A stretch of DNA of 51,758 nt from the NCBI RefSeq assembly GCF_030411955.1, contig NZ_JASNRA010000009.1:157960-209717 (forward strand). Direction: 5' to 3'. Position numbers and translations under genes: made by a program. This DNA is from Massilia sp. YIM B02443. GTDB lineage: Bacteria > Pseudomonadota > Gammaproteobacteria > Burkholderiales > Burkholderiaceae_D. Every line of letters begins with the position of its first letter. Position 1 is the stretch's first letter. The notes under the pieces were generated by a model, which saw only the letters and a list, made by a program, of their open reading frames with translations, was not told the origin of the DNA and did no database searches. Shown here piece after piece: positions 9,299 through 18,248 of the stretch.

Positions 9299-12200
9299 TC
9301 AAGGCGTTACCGGCATTCTATCCTCGGCTGGGGCTTGCTTGCCTTCCGGTTGGTCCGACGCATCCGGCGCATCCGGATGGACCGGCGGCTTGCTGCGCCC
9401 CGCGATCAAGACGTAGAACAGCGGAATCAGGAAGGTGGCCAGGAAGGTTGCCGTCATCATGCCGCCGATCACGCCGATGCCCAGCGCGTTCTGGCTGCCC
9501 GAGCCGGCGCCGCTGGACAACGCCAGCGGGGTCACGCCCAGCACGAAGGCCATCGAGGTCATGATGATCGGGCGCAGCCGCACCTTGGCCGCTTCCAGCG
9601 CCGCCTCGACCACGCCCATGCCCTGCATCTGCAGTTCGCGCGCGAACTCGACGATCAGGATCGCGTTCTTGGCCGACAGGCCGATGGTGGTGAGCAAGCC
9701 CACCTGGAAGAACACGTCGTTTTCCATGCCGAACAGGGTGGCGGCGGCCAGGGCGCCGAGCACACCGATCGGCACCACCATGATCACCGAGATCGGGATC
9801 GCCCAGCTTTCGTACAGCGCCGCCAGGCACAGGAACACCACCAGGATCGACAGCGCGTACAGCAGCGGGGCCTGGGCGCCGGCCTGCGACTCCTGCAGCG
9901 AGATGCCGCTCCATTCGAAGCCGATGCCTTGCGGCAGCTGGCCGACCAGGCGTTCCATGATTTCCATCGCTTCGCCGGTACTGTAGCCGGGCGCCGGCTG
10001 GCCCTGGATCTCGGCCGACTCGATGCCGTTGTAGCGCGCCATCGCCGGCGAGCCCCAGGCCCAGCGCGCCGTGGCGAAGCTGGAGAACGGCACCATTTCT
10101 CCGGCGCCGTTGCGGGCGTACAGGTGGCGGAGGTCGTCCGGGTTCATGCGGAACGGGGCGTCGGCCTGGACGTAGACGCGCTTGATGCGGTTGTCGGTAT
10201 CCAGGAAGTTGTTGATGTAGCGCGAGCCCCAGGCGATCGAGAAGGTCTGGTCGACTTCGGTCAGGTTGACGCCCAGCGCCGCCGCCTTTTCGCGGTCGAT
10301 CTCGATCTTGTAGGTGGCGTTGTCGGACTGGCCGGAAAAGCGCACCCGCTGCAGCGCCGGTTCGTTGCGGGCCAATTCCAGCAGGCGTTCGCGCGCCTCG
10401 GCCAGCGCCGTGTGGCCGAGGCCGCCGCGGTCCTGCAGCTGCAGGTTGAAGCCGGTGGCCGAACCGAGGCCGCGGATCGACGGCGGCTCGACGGTATTGA
10501 TCACCGCGCCCTGGTAGTTGGCGTAGCGCGCCGAGACCCGGCTGGCCAGCGCGGAAACACTGAGATCGTCAGACTTGCGCTCGTCCCAGGATTTGAGGCG
10601 CACGAACAGGCGGCCCTGGTTCTGGCCGCGTTGCGGCTGCGAAGCGCCGTTGGTCATGAAGGTGGCGTCGACCATCGCCTTCTCGTCATTCAGCAGGTAC
10701 TGGCTGATCTCCTCCAGCACGCGCCCGGTGGCTTCCTGGGTGCTGCCGGCCGGGGTCTGCACCTGGACGAACATATAGCCCTGGTCTTCCTTGGGCAGGA
10801 AGCCGCTCGGCAAACGCACGAACAGCAGCGCGACGATGCCGACCATCGCCAGGTAGACCAGCATCCACAGGCCGCGCCGGCCGAGGATGCGGGTGACGCC
10901 GCCCAGGTAGCGGTCGCGGGTGCGGTCGAAGCCGCGGTTGAACCAGCCGAAGAAACCTTTCTTTTCGTGATGGTTCGGGTCCACCGGTTTGAGCATGGTG
11001 GCGCACAGCGCCGGGGTCAGGGTCAGGGCGATGAAGGCCGACAGCAGCATCGAGGCCACCACCGTCAGCGAGAATTCGCGGTAGATCGCGCCCACCGTGC
11101 CGCTGGAAAACGCCACCGGCACGAACACCGCCGACAGCACCAGCGCCACGCCGACCAGCGCGCTGGTGATCTGGCCCATGGCCTTGACGGTCGCTTCTTT
11201 CGGCGGCAAGCCGTCTTCCTGCATCACGCGCTCGACGTTCTCGACCACCACGATGGCATCGTCGACCAGCAGGCCGATCGACAGCACCAGCCCGAACATC
11301 GACAGCGTGTTCACGGTGAAGCCGAGCGCCGACATGATGCCGAAGGTGCCGAGCAGCACCACCGGCACCGTGATCGACGGAATCAGGGTGGCGCGGAAAT
11401 TCTGCAGGAACAGGTACATGACCAGGAACACCAGCACGATGCCCTCGATCAGGGTATGCGCCACGCCTTCGATCGAGACTTCGATGAACGGGGTCACGTC
11501 GTTCGGGTACACGGTGCGCAGGCCGGGCGGGAAGAATTCGCCCAGCTCGGCCAGGCGCGCGCGGACGCGTTCGGCGGTGTCGAGCGCATTGGCGTTGGGC
11601 GCCAGCTGGATGCCCAGGCCCGAAGCCGACTTGCCGTTGTAGCGCACGTCGACGTTGTAGTTTTCCGGACCCAGGGCGACGCGGGCGACGTCCTTGACGC
11701 GCACCGACGAGCTGTCCGGCTGCACCTTCAGCAGGATCCGGTTGAACTGTTCAGGCGTGCGCAGCATCGTTGCCTGGTTGATGGTGGCGCTCAGCGCCTG
11801 GCCTTGCACCGCCGGCGTGCCGCCCAGCTGGCCGCCGGAAATCTGGACGTTCTGGGCGCGGATCGCATCGGCCACGTCGATCGGGGTCAGCTGGTATTTG
11901 GTGAGCTTGACCGGATCGAGCCAGATACGCATCGCGTACTGCGTGCCGAACAGGTTCATGCTGCCGACGCCGGGGATGCGGCTGAGCGGATCCTGGATGT
12001 TCGAGGCCACGTAGTTGGCGATATCGAACTTGGTCATGCTGTCGTCGTCCGAGACGAACGCCGCCACCATCAGGAAGTCGCTGGTCGACTTGGTCACGCG
12101 CAGGCCGGATTGCTGGACTTCGCTCGGCAGGCGCGGCACGGCCGACTGCAGCTTGTTCTGGACCTGCACCTGGGCGATGTCCGGGTCGGTGCCGGCGGCG

Positions 12201-12481
12201 AAGGTCAGCGAGGTGGTCGACTGGCCGGTATCGTCGCTGGTCGACTGCATGTAGAGCAGGTTGTCGATCGCCGTCATCTGCTGCTCGATCACCTGGATCA
12301 CGGTGTTCTGCATGGTCTCGGCCGAGGCGCCCGGGAAGGTGGCCTGGATCTGGACCGACGGCGGCGACACCGGCGGATACTGTTCGACCGGCATCTTCCA
12401 CAAGGCGATGCCACCGATCAGCATGATGAGAAGCGAGATCACGATCGCGAAGATCGGACGCTGGATGAAGAACTTTGGCAT
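9299..12481 (-). CDS. RND efflux pump, HAE1 family (AcrB-like)
   Basis: A 1060-residue inner-membrane proton/drug antiporter of the AcrB type and normal length. The N-terminus MPKFFIQRPIFAIVISLLIM is the standard first helix. Large periplasmic loops follow TM1 and TM7. TM4 carries the paired aspartates of proton relay in LSIGLLVDDAIVVVENVER, and the second half repeats the fold (LLTTIGLSAKNAILIVEFA). It begins 6 bp after the periplasmic adaptor gene, forming a tripartite pump. No outer-membrane channel gene is adjacent, so a TolC-like protein encoded elsewhere must be assumed. Substrates are probably hydrophobic antimicrobials or solvents, but cannot be assigned from sequence. Confidence 0.95.
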   Translation of the reverse strand: MPKFFIQRPIFAIVISLLIMLIGGIALWKMPVEQYPPVSPPSVQIQATFPGASAETMQNTVIQVIEQQMTAIDNLLYMQSTSDDTGQSTTSLTFAAGTDPDIAQVQVQNKLQSAVPRLPSEVQQSGLRVTKSTSDFLMVAAFVSDDDSMTKFDIANYVASNIQDPLSRIPGVGSMNLFGTQYAMRIWLDPVKLTKYQLTPIDVADAIRAQNVQISGGQLGGTPAVQGQALSATINQATMLRTPEQFNRILLKVQPDSSSVRVKDVARVALGPENYNVDVRYNGKSASGLGIQLAPNANALDTAERVRARLAELGEFFPPGLRTVYPNDVTPFIEVSIEGVAHTLIEGIVLVFLVMYLFLQNFRATLIPSITVPVVLLGTFGIMSALGFTVNTLSMFGLVLSIGLLVDDAIVVVENVERVMQEDGLPPKEATVKAMGQITSALVGVALVLSAVFVPVAFSSGTVGAIYREFSLTVVASMLLSAFIALTLTPALCATMLKPVDPNHHEKKGFFGWFNRGFDRTRDRYLGGVTRILGRRGLWMLVYLAMVGIVALLFVRLPSGFLPKEDQGYMFVQVQTPAGSTQEATGRVLEEISQYLLNDEKAMVDATFMTNGASQPQRGQNQGRLFVRLKSWDERKSDDLSVSALASRVSARYANYQGAVINTVEPPSIRGLGSATGFNLQLQDRGGLGHTALAEARERLLELARNEPALQRVRFSGQSDNATYKIEIDREKAAALGVNLTEVDQTFSIAWGSRYINNFLDTDNRIKRVYVQADAPFRMNPDDLRHLYARNGAGEMVPFSSFATARWAWGSPAMARYNGIESAEIQGQPAPGYSTGEAMEIMERLVGQLPQGIGFEWSGISLQESQAGAQAPLLYALSILVVFLCLAALYESWAIPISVIMVVPIGVLGALAAATLFGMENDVFFQVGLLTTIGLSAKNAILIVEFARELQMQGMGVVEAALEAAKVRLRPIIMTSMAFVLGVTPLALSSGAGSGSQNALGIGVIGGMMTATFLATFLIPLFYVLIAGRSKPPVHPDAPDASDQPEGKQAPAEDRMPVTP

Positions 12482-12487
12482 TGTCGC

Positions 12488-13717
12488 TTATCCCTGCTGG
12501 GCTCCGGCGTTGGCGCCGTTCCGGGCATCGGCGGCAGTGGCCGGGGCCGCCGGCGCGGCCGGATTCTGCGCCGCCTCCGGTCGTACCTTGACTGCGATGC
12601 CGGGCTTGAGTTTCTGCACGCCGCTGACCACCACGCGTTCGCCGTCCTTCAGGCCTTCGCTGATCAGCCAGTAGCCGTCGACCAGCTGGCCGGTCTTGAC
12701 GGGGCGCACGATCGTCTTGTTGTCGGCGCCGACCAGCATCACGGTGGCGCTGCCCTGGGGCGTGCGCGTCACGGCCGGGACCGGCACGCGCATCACGTCC
12801 TGGCGCACGCCCTGGCTGACGCTGGCGCGCACGAACATGCCGGGCAACAACAGATGCTCGGGATTCGGGAAGCGCGCGCGCAGGGTCACCGAGCCGGTGG
12901 CCTGGTCGACCGTGACGCCGCTGTATTCCAGCGTGCCGCTGCGGGTGTAGGTGGTGCCGTCTTCCAGCTGCAGTTTCACCTGCACGGCCTGGCCGTCCGC
13001 GCCGTCCATGCGGATGCGGCCGGCGGCGATCTCGCGGCGCAGGGCCAGGCCCTCGGCGCTCGACTGCTGCAGGTCGACGTACATCGGGTCGATCTGCTGG
13101 ATGGTGGTCATCAGGGTGGCCGAACCACCCTGGACGTAGGCGCCCTGGGTCACCGCCGACACGCTCGAGCGGCCGGTGATCGGCGCGATCACGTTGGTGT
13201 AGCCGAGGTTGATGCGCGCGCTTTCCACCGCGGCCTTGGCGGCGGCGACTTCGGCGGCGGCTTCCAGTTGGGCGGCTTCGGCGTTTTCGAATTCCTGCTT
13301 GCTGACGGCGTTCTCGCGCACCAGCACGCGGTTGCGGTTGAGTAATGCCGCGTTGCTGCGCAGCGTGGCCTGGGCCCGCTGCAGCTGGGCTTCGGCGCTG
13401 GCCAGGGCGGTGCGGTAGGGGGCAGGGTCGATCAGGTACAGCGGCTGGCCCTTGCGCACGTCGGCGCCCTCGACGAAACGGCGCTCCTGGACGATGCCGT
13501 CGACCCGCGCCCGCACTTCGGCCAGCAGGAATGGCGCTGTGCGTCCCGGCAGCTCAATGCTGAGCGGCACGTTGGCGGCGCGCATCGTCAGCACGCTGAC
13601 TTCGGGAATGGCGGGGGCGGCGGGTTTCGGATCGGAACCGCAAGCGGCCAGCAGCAGGGCAGCCAGGGTGGCGCCGGCGGCCAGCGAGCGGCGGCGCGGA
13701 AGGGGTGTCGAGGGCAT
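12488..13717 (-). CDS. RND efflux periplasmic adaptor (AcrA-like lipoprotein)
   Basis: A 409-residue membrane-fusion protein. A lipoprotein signal ends in LLLAAC (Cys26 the predicted lipidated residue). The first lipoyl half-motif, ARVDGIVQERRFVEGADVRKGQPLY, a coiled-coil hairpin (about 105-165), the second lipoyl half-motif (NVIAPITGRSS), a beta-barrel and a membrane-proximal domain follow. It bridges the inner-membrane pump to an outer-membrane channel. It is the first gene of a four-gene operon (adaptor, pump, regulator, kinase) with gaps of 6 and 7 bp and one overlap. The C-terminus is Ala/Asn-rich low-complexity. The promoter should lie in the AT-rich region just upstream. Confidence 0.94.
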   Translation of the reverse strand: MPSTPLPRRRSLAAGATLAALLLAACGSDPKPAAPAIPEVSVLTMRAANVPLSIELPGRTAPFLLAEVRARVDGIVQERRFVEGADVRKGQPLYLIDPAPYRTALASAEAQLQRAQATLRSNAALLNRNRVLVRENAVSKQEFENAEAAQLEAAAEVAAAKAAVESARINLGYTNVIAPITGRSSVSAVTQGAYVQGGSATLMTTIQQIDPMYVDLQQSSAEGLALRREIAAGRIRMDGADGQAVQVKLQLEDGTTYTRSGTLEYSGVTVDQATGSVTLRARFPNPEHLLLPGMFVRASVSQGVRQDVMRVPVPAVTRTPQGSATVMLVGADNKTIVRPVKTGQLVDGYWLISEGLKDGERVVVSGVQKLKPGIAVKVRPEAAQNPAAPAAPATAADARNGANAGAQQG

Positions 13718-13808
13718 GTTAATGGAGTCCGGTTTGCGAGGTTGGGAACGTATTCTTCCCTACCTTGGACTATGCCCGTCGCCAGCTTAAAAGTGGGTGA
13801 GAGATTGA

Positions 13809-13823
13809 TTAATTTTCGTTAAT
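13809..13823. promoter_or_regulatory. Direct repeat TTAAT-N5-TTAAT upstream of the efflux operon
   Basis: Two TTAAT copies start exactly 10 bp apart, one helical turn, about 90 bp before the adaptor start; a further GTTAA follows at about 13834. OmpR-family regulators bind such direct repeats, so this is a candidate site for the operon's own regulator. That assignment is an inference. Confidence 0.4.
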
Positions 13824-14047
13824 GTTGAGCGCGGGTTAAGCAGGAGCGCGGCAGTTTCAATGAACGCACGCCTGTCTCTGGCGCTGACGGCGTCATTGCA
13901 ACAGCAGAAATTTATTTATGTTTGTTAATTTAGTTTTGTTAATATTTGCAAGGCCGAGCTCGCTTCGCGGTGTGCAGAATTTTGTTCGACGTGATGGCGA
14001 TGGGACTGCATTGTGCAATGCAAAATTGATGCGCTGCGTCATATAGC

Positions 14048-14162
14048 TGAGCGATAGATTTCCCCGTCAAACACTTTACGGATGAGCGATAGCTTTTCGT
14101 AAAAAGCCCGTTTATAGCTGAGCTATAGAAGCTGCCTATCCTGGCGTATGGATGAGCGATAG
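14048..14162. repeat. Four copies of TGAGCGATAG spaced about 35 bp
   Basis: TGAGCGATAG or TGAGCTATAG begins at 14048, 14083, 14119 and 14153 (steps of 35, 36 and 34 bp). The flanks alternate. Copies 1 and 3 sit in a TATAGCTGAGC context, of which copy 3 is a full TATAGCT-G-AGCTATA palindrome; copies 2 and 4 read GGATGAGCGATAGC. The array is thus roughly two 70-bp dimers. The repeats are too short for CRISPR. Confidence 0.7.
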
Positions 14163-14192
14163 CATTGTGCATGAATGCACAGTCCGGGTCTG

Positions 14193-14218
14193 AGCTGACC
14201 GTTTGACAACGGCCAGCT
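14193..14218 (-). terminator. Hairpin after the hydrolase gene, possible weak terminator
   Basis: An 11-bp stem with one mismatch and a 4-nt loop starts 17 bp past the hydrolase stop codon. No U-tract follows, so a rho-independent function is doubtful; it may instead stabilise the mRNA 3' end. Confidence 0.35.
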
Positions 14219-14235
14219 GTATGCTGAATCCTTGT

Positions 14236-15141
14236 TTATCCGACGGTTTCTCCTCGTGCAAAGGCGAGCAGGTCAGCATTCACCCGATCCTTGTGCGTTT
14301 CAGTCAAGCCATGTGGCGCGCCTCGGTATTCGACCAGCTTCGCGCCCTGGATCAGCTTGCCGGAGGCACGTCCGCCGACGTCGATCGGCACCACCTGGTC
14401 GTCGTCGCCATGGATGATCAGGGTCGGCTTGTCGAACTTTTTCAAGTCTTCACGGAAATCCGTTTCCGAAAATGCGGCGATCGAATCGTAGGTGTTCTTG
14501 TGTCCGCCCAGCATCCCCTGCAGGAACCATGACTGCACCAGCCCCGGCGACGGCGTGGCGCCGGGCCGGTTGAAGCCGTAGAACGGCCCCGACGGCACGT
14601 CCAGGAACAGCTGGGCGCGGTTGGCATGCTGCTGGGCGCGCAGGTCGTCGAATACCTGGCGCGGCACGCCACCCGGATTGTCGGGCCGCTGCACCATCAG
14701 CGGCGGCACCGCACTGATCAGGGCCAGGCGCGCGATGCGTCCGGTGCCGTGGCAGCCGACATAGCGCGCCACTTCGCCGCCGCCGGTGGAAAAGCCGACC
14801 AGGAACACGTCGTTCAGGTCGAGCAGTTCCATCAATTGCGCCAGGTCGTCGGCGTAGTGGTCCATGTCGTTGCCGTCCCACGGCTGGCTGGAGCGCATGT
14901 GGCCACGGCGGTCGTGCGCCACTGCGCGGTAGCCGTTGTTGGCCATGTGGAACATCTGCGATTCCCAGCTGTCGGCGCCCAGCGGCCAGCCATGGCAGAA
15001 CACCACCGGCCGGCCGCGGCCCCAGTCCTTGAAATAGATCTCGACGCCGTCGCGGGTGGTGAAGGTGCTGGCGCTGCGGCGCGCGCCCACCTGCAGCGTT
15101 TCGTGGGCCAGGGCGCCGGGCTGGATATCGTTGGCCATCAT
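14236..15141 (-). CDS. Alpha/beta hydrolase, non-heme chloroperoxidase-like
   Basis: A 301-residue alpha/beta-hydrolase of the cofactor-free haloperoxidase/perhydrolase group. The catalytic triad is readable: nucleophile Ser118 in GFSTGG, acid Asp248 in HGDDDQVVP, base His277 in GAPHGL. The oxyanion region is [13 protein letters not shown], and [12 protein letters not shown] matches the family. Such enzymes hydrolyse esters or form peracids, which can halogenate non-specifically; the natural substrate is not known. The ATG at 15141 is preferred because AAGGAAAC precedes it directly; another ATG 12 bp upstream lacks spacing for a ribosome site. It has no signal peptide and is probably cytoplasmic. 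It is monocistronic and divergent from the Cache kinase gene. Confidence 0.85.
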   Translation of the reverse strand: MMANDIQPGALAHETLQVGARRSASTFTTRDGVEIYFKDWGRGRPVVFCHGWPLGADSWESQMFHMANNGYRAVAHDRRGHMRSSQPWDGNDMDHYADDLAQLMELLDLNDVFLVGFSTGGGEVARYVGCHGTGRIARLALISAVPPLMVQRPDNPGGVPRQVFDDLRAQQHANRAQLFLDVPSGPFYGFNRPGATPSPGLVQSWFLQGMLGGHKNTYDSIAAFSETDFREDLKKFDKPTLIIHGDDDQVVPIDVGGRASGKLIQGAKLVEYRGAPHGLTETHKDRVNADLLAFARGETVG

Positions 15142-15491
15142 GTTTCCTTTCATTCATGAAAGGCCGTGGCGCAGCGGCCGCATGGGGCGCCGGCATGCGC
15201 CATCCCGCCAGCGCCCGCGCCGCCCGGCAGGGTTGCCGGACACCTCGATTGTCGATCAACGATGTGTAGCCGATGTCGATCCGATCAATATCGCTCGGCG
15301 CCGATGAGCGGGCAAATGTGCTATGGCGGCCACGATTTCGCAGCCGCCATCGACGTTGAATGCACAAACGCCATCTTCTGGCTACGTGTTATTGCTTAGC
15401 TGTGGCAGGCAGGCTACGCAACAAGTTCTCGTGTGGAAACTCTTCACGTACAATCGCTTCATCACACATTTCTGCAAATATAGTTTCGCGA
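15142..15491. other. 350-bp divergent promoter region, hydrolase / Cache kinase
   Basis: It contains a perfect 8-bp inverted repeat, ATGGCGGC-N12-GCCGCCAT (15323-15350), and a TACAAT hexamer at 15449-15454, suitable as a -10 for the plus-strand kinase gene. The region from 15421 on is AT-richer. No convincing ORF or RNA gene was seen. Confidence 0.45.
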
Positions 15492-17780
15492 ATGCAGACC
15501 GTCAGAACATTGCCTCGCCGCCTGCTGCCCCGCGGTCTGGCCGGCTATATGGCGCTTGCCACCTCGGTCCTGTGCGCCATCCTCACGATCGTCCTGGTCA
15601 CCCTGGTACAGAACGAGGCGCGCGACCACGTCGAACAGAGCATCGGTTTCGGCCTGGGCGAACTGGCCCAGCAGGCGGCCGACAAGCTCGACCGCGGCAT
15701 GTACGAGCGCTATCGCGAAGTCAACCTGCTGGCGCGCCGCATCGGCGACCTCGGCCCCAACCCTACCTTCGAGTCGCAGCGCCGCATGCTGGAAGACGCC
15801 CACCGCAGCTACGGCTACTACAGCTGGCTCGGGCTTGCCGGCCTGGACGGCACGGTGCAGGTGTCGGCGCGCGGTCTGTTGCAGGGCTCCAATGTATCCG
15901 CACGCCCGTGGTTCAAAAATGCCTTGAAAGGCACCCACATCGGCGACGTGCACGAGGCCGCGCTGCTGGCCAAGCTGCTGCCGGCGCCCGGCGGCGAACC
16001 GCTGCGATTCGTCGACGTCGCCTTCCCGGTCGATGGCCCTGACGGCAAGCCGCGCGCGGTGCTGGGCGCCCACCTGTCCTGGCAGTGGGCGCGCGACGTC
16101 GAACGCTCGGTGATCCAGCCGCTGCAGGTCGGGCGCGCGGTGGATGCGCTGATCGTGGACGCCAACGGCCTGGTGCTGCTCGGGCCGCAGGGCTTGCAGG
16201 GCGAGACGGTCGACACCCACAGCCTGCGCCAGGCGCGCAGCGGGCGCGGCATCGGCTATGTTTTAGAGAAATGGAATGACGGCAAGGAATACCTGGTCGG
16301 CTACAGCCAGACCGCCGGCTATTCCGATTATCCCGGCATGGGCTGGACCGTGCTGCTGCGCCAGGAAGCCGCCAACGCCTACGCGCCGGTGCATCGCATG
16401 GGCCAGTACGCGCTGTGGACCGGTGTCGGCCTGGCGGTGTTGTTCTCGATCGCCGGCGCCCTGGTGGCGAACTGGATCACCCATCCGATCAAGAGCCTGC
16501 AGGAATATGCCGACCAGATCCGCAGCGGCCAGGTAGCGCCGCTGGTGCCGCACGAGCGCGCCTACGACGAGGTGCGCAGCCTGGCCAGCGCCCTGAACAT
16601 GATGATGGGCGAGATGATGGGGCGCAGCCGCGAGCTGGAAGAGCTGAACCGGACGCTCGAGCACCGGGTGCACGAGCGCACTCACGAGCTGGCCTCGGCG
16701 CTGGCCACCGTGCAGCAGAACGCCCAGCACATCAACACCATCATCGAGACCGCCCACGACGCCTTCATCGGCATGGACCTGGACGGCATCGTCACCGACT
16801 GGAACACCCAGTCCGAGCGCATGTTCGGCTGGCGCCGCCATGAAGCGATCGGCCGCCCGCTGGCCGAGCTGGTGGTGCCGGCGCGCTATCACGATTCGCT
16901 GCGGCGCGCGATCCGCGAATTCCGCACCACTGGCCACACCGGAGCGCTGAACCGCCGCGTCGAGCGCACCGTGTCCAACCGCAAAGGCGAGGAGTTCGCG
17001 ATCGAAATGACGACCGGCATCGCCGGCATCGGCGAGCGCACCTTCTTCAGCATCTTCTTGCACGACATTTCGCTGCGCAAACGCGTGGACCAGATGAAGA
17101 ACGAACTGGTGGCCACCGTGTCGCACGAGCTGCGCACCCCCTTGACCTCGATGCGCGCCTCGCTCGGCCTGCTCAAGAGCGGTGCGGCGGGGCCGATCGA
17201 CGGCGAGATCCAGGAACTGGTCGACATTGCCCATCGCCATTGCGAACGCCTGGTGCGGCTGGTGGGCGACATGCTGGACGTGGAAAAGATCGAATCGGGC
17301 CGCCTGTCGGCGCACCCGAGGCCGCAGCCGCTGTATCCGATCGTGGACGACGCGGTGGGCGCGATGCGCGGCCAGGCCCAGGACGCCCGGGTCGGCCTGC
17401 ACAGCGGCTGCGCGCCGGGGCTGGAAACGGTGGACGCTTGCGTCGACCGCGACCGCATCACTCAGGTCCTGATGAACCTGGTGTCGAACGCGATCAAGTT
17501 CGCGCCGCCGCAAAGCGCGGTGGAAGTGACGCTGGCGCAGCACGGACAGGCCCTGCGCATCACGGTGGCCGACCGCGGTCCGGGCATCCCGCCCGCTTTC
17601 CGCGAGCGCATCTTCCAGCGCTTCGCCCAGGCCGACGCCGGGGCCGACCGCAAGGCCAGCTCGGGGCTGGGGCTGGCGATCAGCCGCCAGATCGTGGTCG
17701 AGCACGGCGGGGAATTGTGGTTCGAGGACCGGGTGGGAGGCGGGACGGCGTTCCATGTGGATCTGCCGCCGCAGGTGTGA
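15492..17780 (+). CDS. Cache-HAMP-PAS sensor histidine kinase
   Basis: A 762-residue membrane sensor kinase. TM1 is at about residues 17-40, followed by a periplasmic double-Cache domain of about 260 residues (containing the ARPWFKNALKG segment usual in dCACHE_1) and TM2 near 305-330. A HAMP domain beginning NWITHPIKSL, a short coiled coil, a PAS domain (about 412-530) starting IIETAHDAFIGMDLDG, a HisKA with His545 in VSHELRTPLTS, and a HATPase with NLVSNAIKFA, ADRGPGIPP and SSGLGLAIS follow. Motifs are complete. The ATG at 15492 gives the normal N-terminus but has no strong ribosome site. It probably senses a small extracellular ligand such as an amino or organic acid. No regulator is in the same operon; the convergent single-domain receiver next door is one possible partner. 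Confidence 0.88.
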   Translation: MQTVRTLPRRLLPRGLAGYMALATSVLCAILTIVLVTLVQNEARDHVEQSIGFGLGELAQQAADKLDRGMYERYREVNLLARRIGDLGPNPTFESQRRMLEDAHRSYGYYSWLGLAGLDGTVQVSARGLLQGSNVSARPWFKNALKGTHIGDVHEAALLAKLLPAPGGEPLRFVDVAFPVDGPDGKPRAVLGAHLSWQWARDVERSVIQPLQVGRAVDALIVDANGLVLLGPQGLQGETVDTHSLRQARSGRGIGYVLEKWNDGKEYLVGYSQTAGYSDYPGMGWTVLLRQEAANAYAPVHRMGQYALWTGVGLAVLFSIAGALVANWITHPIKSLQEYADQIRSGQVAPLVPHERAYDEVRSLASALNMMMGEMMGRSRELEELNRTLEHRVHERTHELASALATVQQNAQHINTIIETAHDAFIGMDLDGIVTDWNTQSERMFGWRRHEAIGRPLAELVVPARYHDSLRRAIREFRTTGHTGALNRRVERTVSNRKGEEFAIEMTTGIAGIGERTFFSIFLHDISLRKRVDQMKNELVATVSHELRTPLTSMRASLGLLKSGAAGPIDGEIQELVDIAHRHCERLVRLVGDMLDVEKIESGRLSAHPRPQPLYPIVDDAVGAMRGQAQDARVGLHSGCAPGLETVDACVDRDRITQVLMNLVSNAIKFAPPQSAVEVTLAQHGQALRITVADRGPGIPPAFRERIFQRFAQADAGADRKASSGLGLAISRQIVVEHGGELWFEDRVGGGTAFHVDLPPQV

Positions 17781-17798
17781 TGCGCAGGTGTGATGGTG

Positions 17799-17816
17799 GG
17801 CGCCGCTTGCGGCGCC
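17799..17816. terminator. GC-rich 18-bp palindrome between convergent genes
   Basis: GGCGCCGC-TT-GCGGCGCC lies between the convergent kinase and receiver genes. No T-run follows on either strand, so it is at best an atypical bidirectional terminator or mRNA-end hairpin. Confidence 0.4.
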
Positions 17817-17855
17817 GCTAACGTAGCGCGCGAGGCTGGACGCGGCGCGCCGCTT

Positions 17856-18248
17856 CTACCCCTCCAGCAAGCCCTTCGCCGCCTCCAGCAGCACTTCCGG
17901 ACTGAACGGCTTGACCATGTAGTAGTCCGCCCCCGCCGCCATGCCGGCGGCGATGTCGCTCTGCTGGCCGCAGGCCGACAGCAGCACGATCTTCACGCCC
18001 GCCGTGCGTGGATCGTCCTTGATCTGGCGGCATAGCGCCAGCCCGCTGATGCCTTCGCCCAGCCACACGTCCAGGATCAGGAGATCCGGCGCCTTCTCGT
18101 GCAGCAAGGCCAGCGCCGATTCGGCGCTGGCAGCCTGTGCCACCTCGCCCAGCGCGCGCAGGCTGAGGCGGATCAGCAGGCGCAGGTCCTGCTGGTCGTC
18201 GACCACCAGAATCCGGTTCAACTTGCCGGTCATCACGTCCTGCGTCAT
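17856..18248 (-). CDS. Single-domain response regulator (stand-alone receiver)
   Basis: A 130-residue CheY-like receiver without output domain. ILVVDDQQD carries the acidic residues, Asp60 in LLILDVWLGEG is the phospho-acceptor, Ser near 91 is in LLSACG, and Lys113 is in YYMVKPF. The ATG at 18248 overlaps the TGA of the upstream GAF-PAS kinase by four bases, so it is the third gene of the set regulator-kinase-receiver and a likely phosphorylation target of that kinase. It could act as a phosphate sink or by protein contact. Confidence in the domain is high; its output is unknown. Confidence 0.9.
   Translation of the reverse strand: MTQDVMTGKLNRILVVDDQQDLRLLIRLSLRALGEVAQAASAESALALLHEKAPDLLILDVWLGEGISGLALCRQIKDDPRTAGVKIVLLSACGQQSDIAAGMAAGADYYMVKPFSPEVLLEAAKGLLEG

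Larger units (their letters stand above)
13718..14235. other. 518-bp AT-richer intergenic region with repeats and hairpins
   Basis: This gap between the efflux operon and the hydrolase gene is clearly poorer in GC than its surroundings. It holds the TTAAT repeats near 13809, two TTGTTAAT copies at 13922 and 13936, a TGCATTG-TG-CAATGCA hairpin at 14007-14022, the periodic TGAGCGATAG array (14048-14162), a TGTGCAT-GA-ATGCACA hairpin (14166-14181) and an 11-bp stem with one mismatch (14193-14218) just after the hydrolase stop. A minus-strand frame at 13939-14172 (77 codons) crosses the array but has no clear ribosome site. I cannot support it as a gene. Confidence 0.6.

Noticed and set aside
9026..13345. 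1439-codon open frame on the plus strand opposite the RND operon
   Set aside because: Covers well-identified pump, adaptor and regulator genes on the minus strand and translates to His/Arg/Gly-rich noise.
14048..14162. CRISPR array
   Set aside because: The repeated core is only about 10-14 bp, only four copies exist, contexts alternate, and no cas genes are nearby.
13718..14235. tRNA or riboswitch in the AT-rich gap
   Set aside because: No cloverleaf, CCA end or known aptamer core could be recognised; only simple hairpins were seen.
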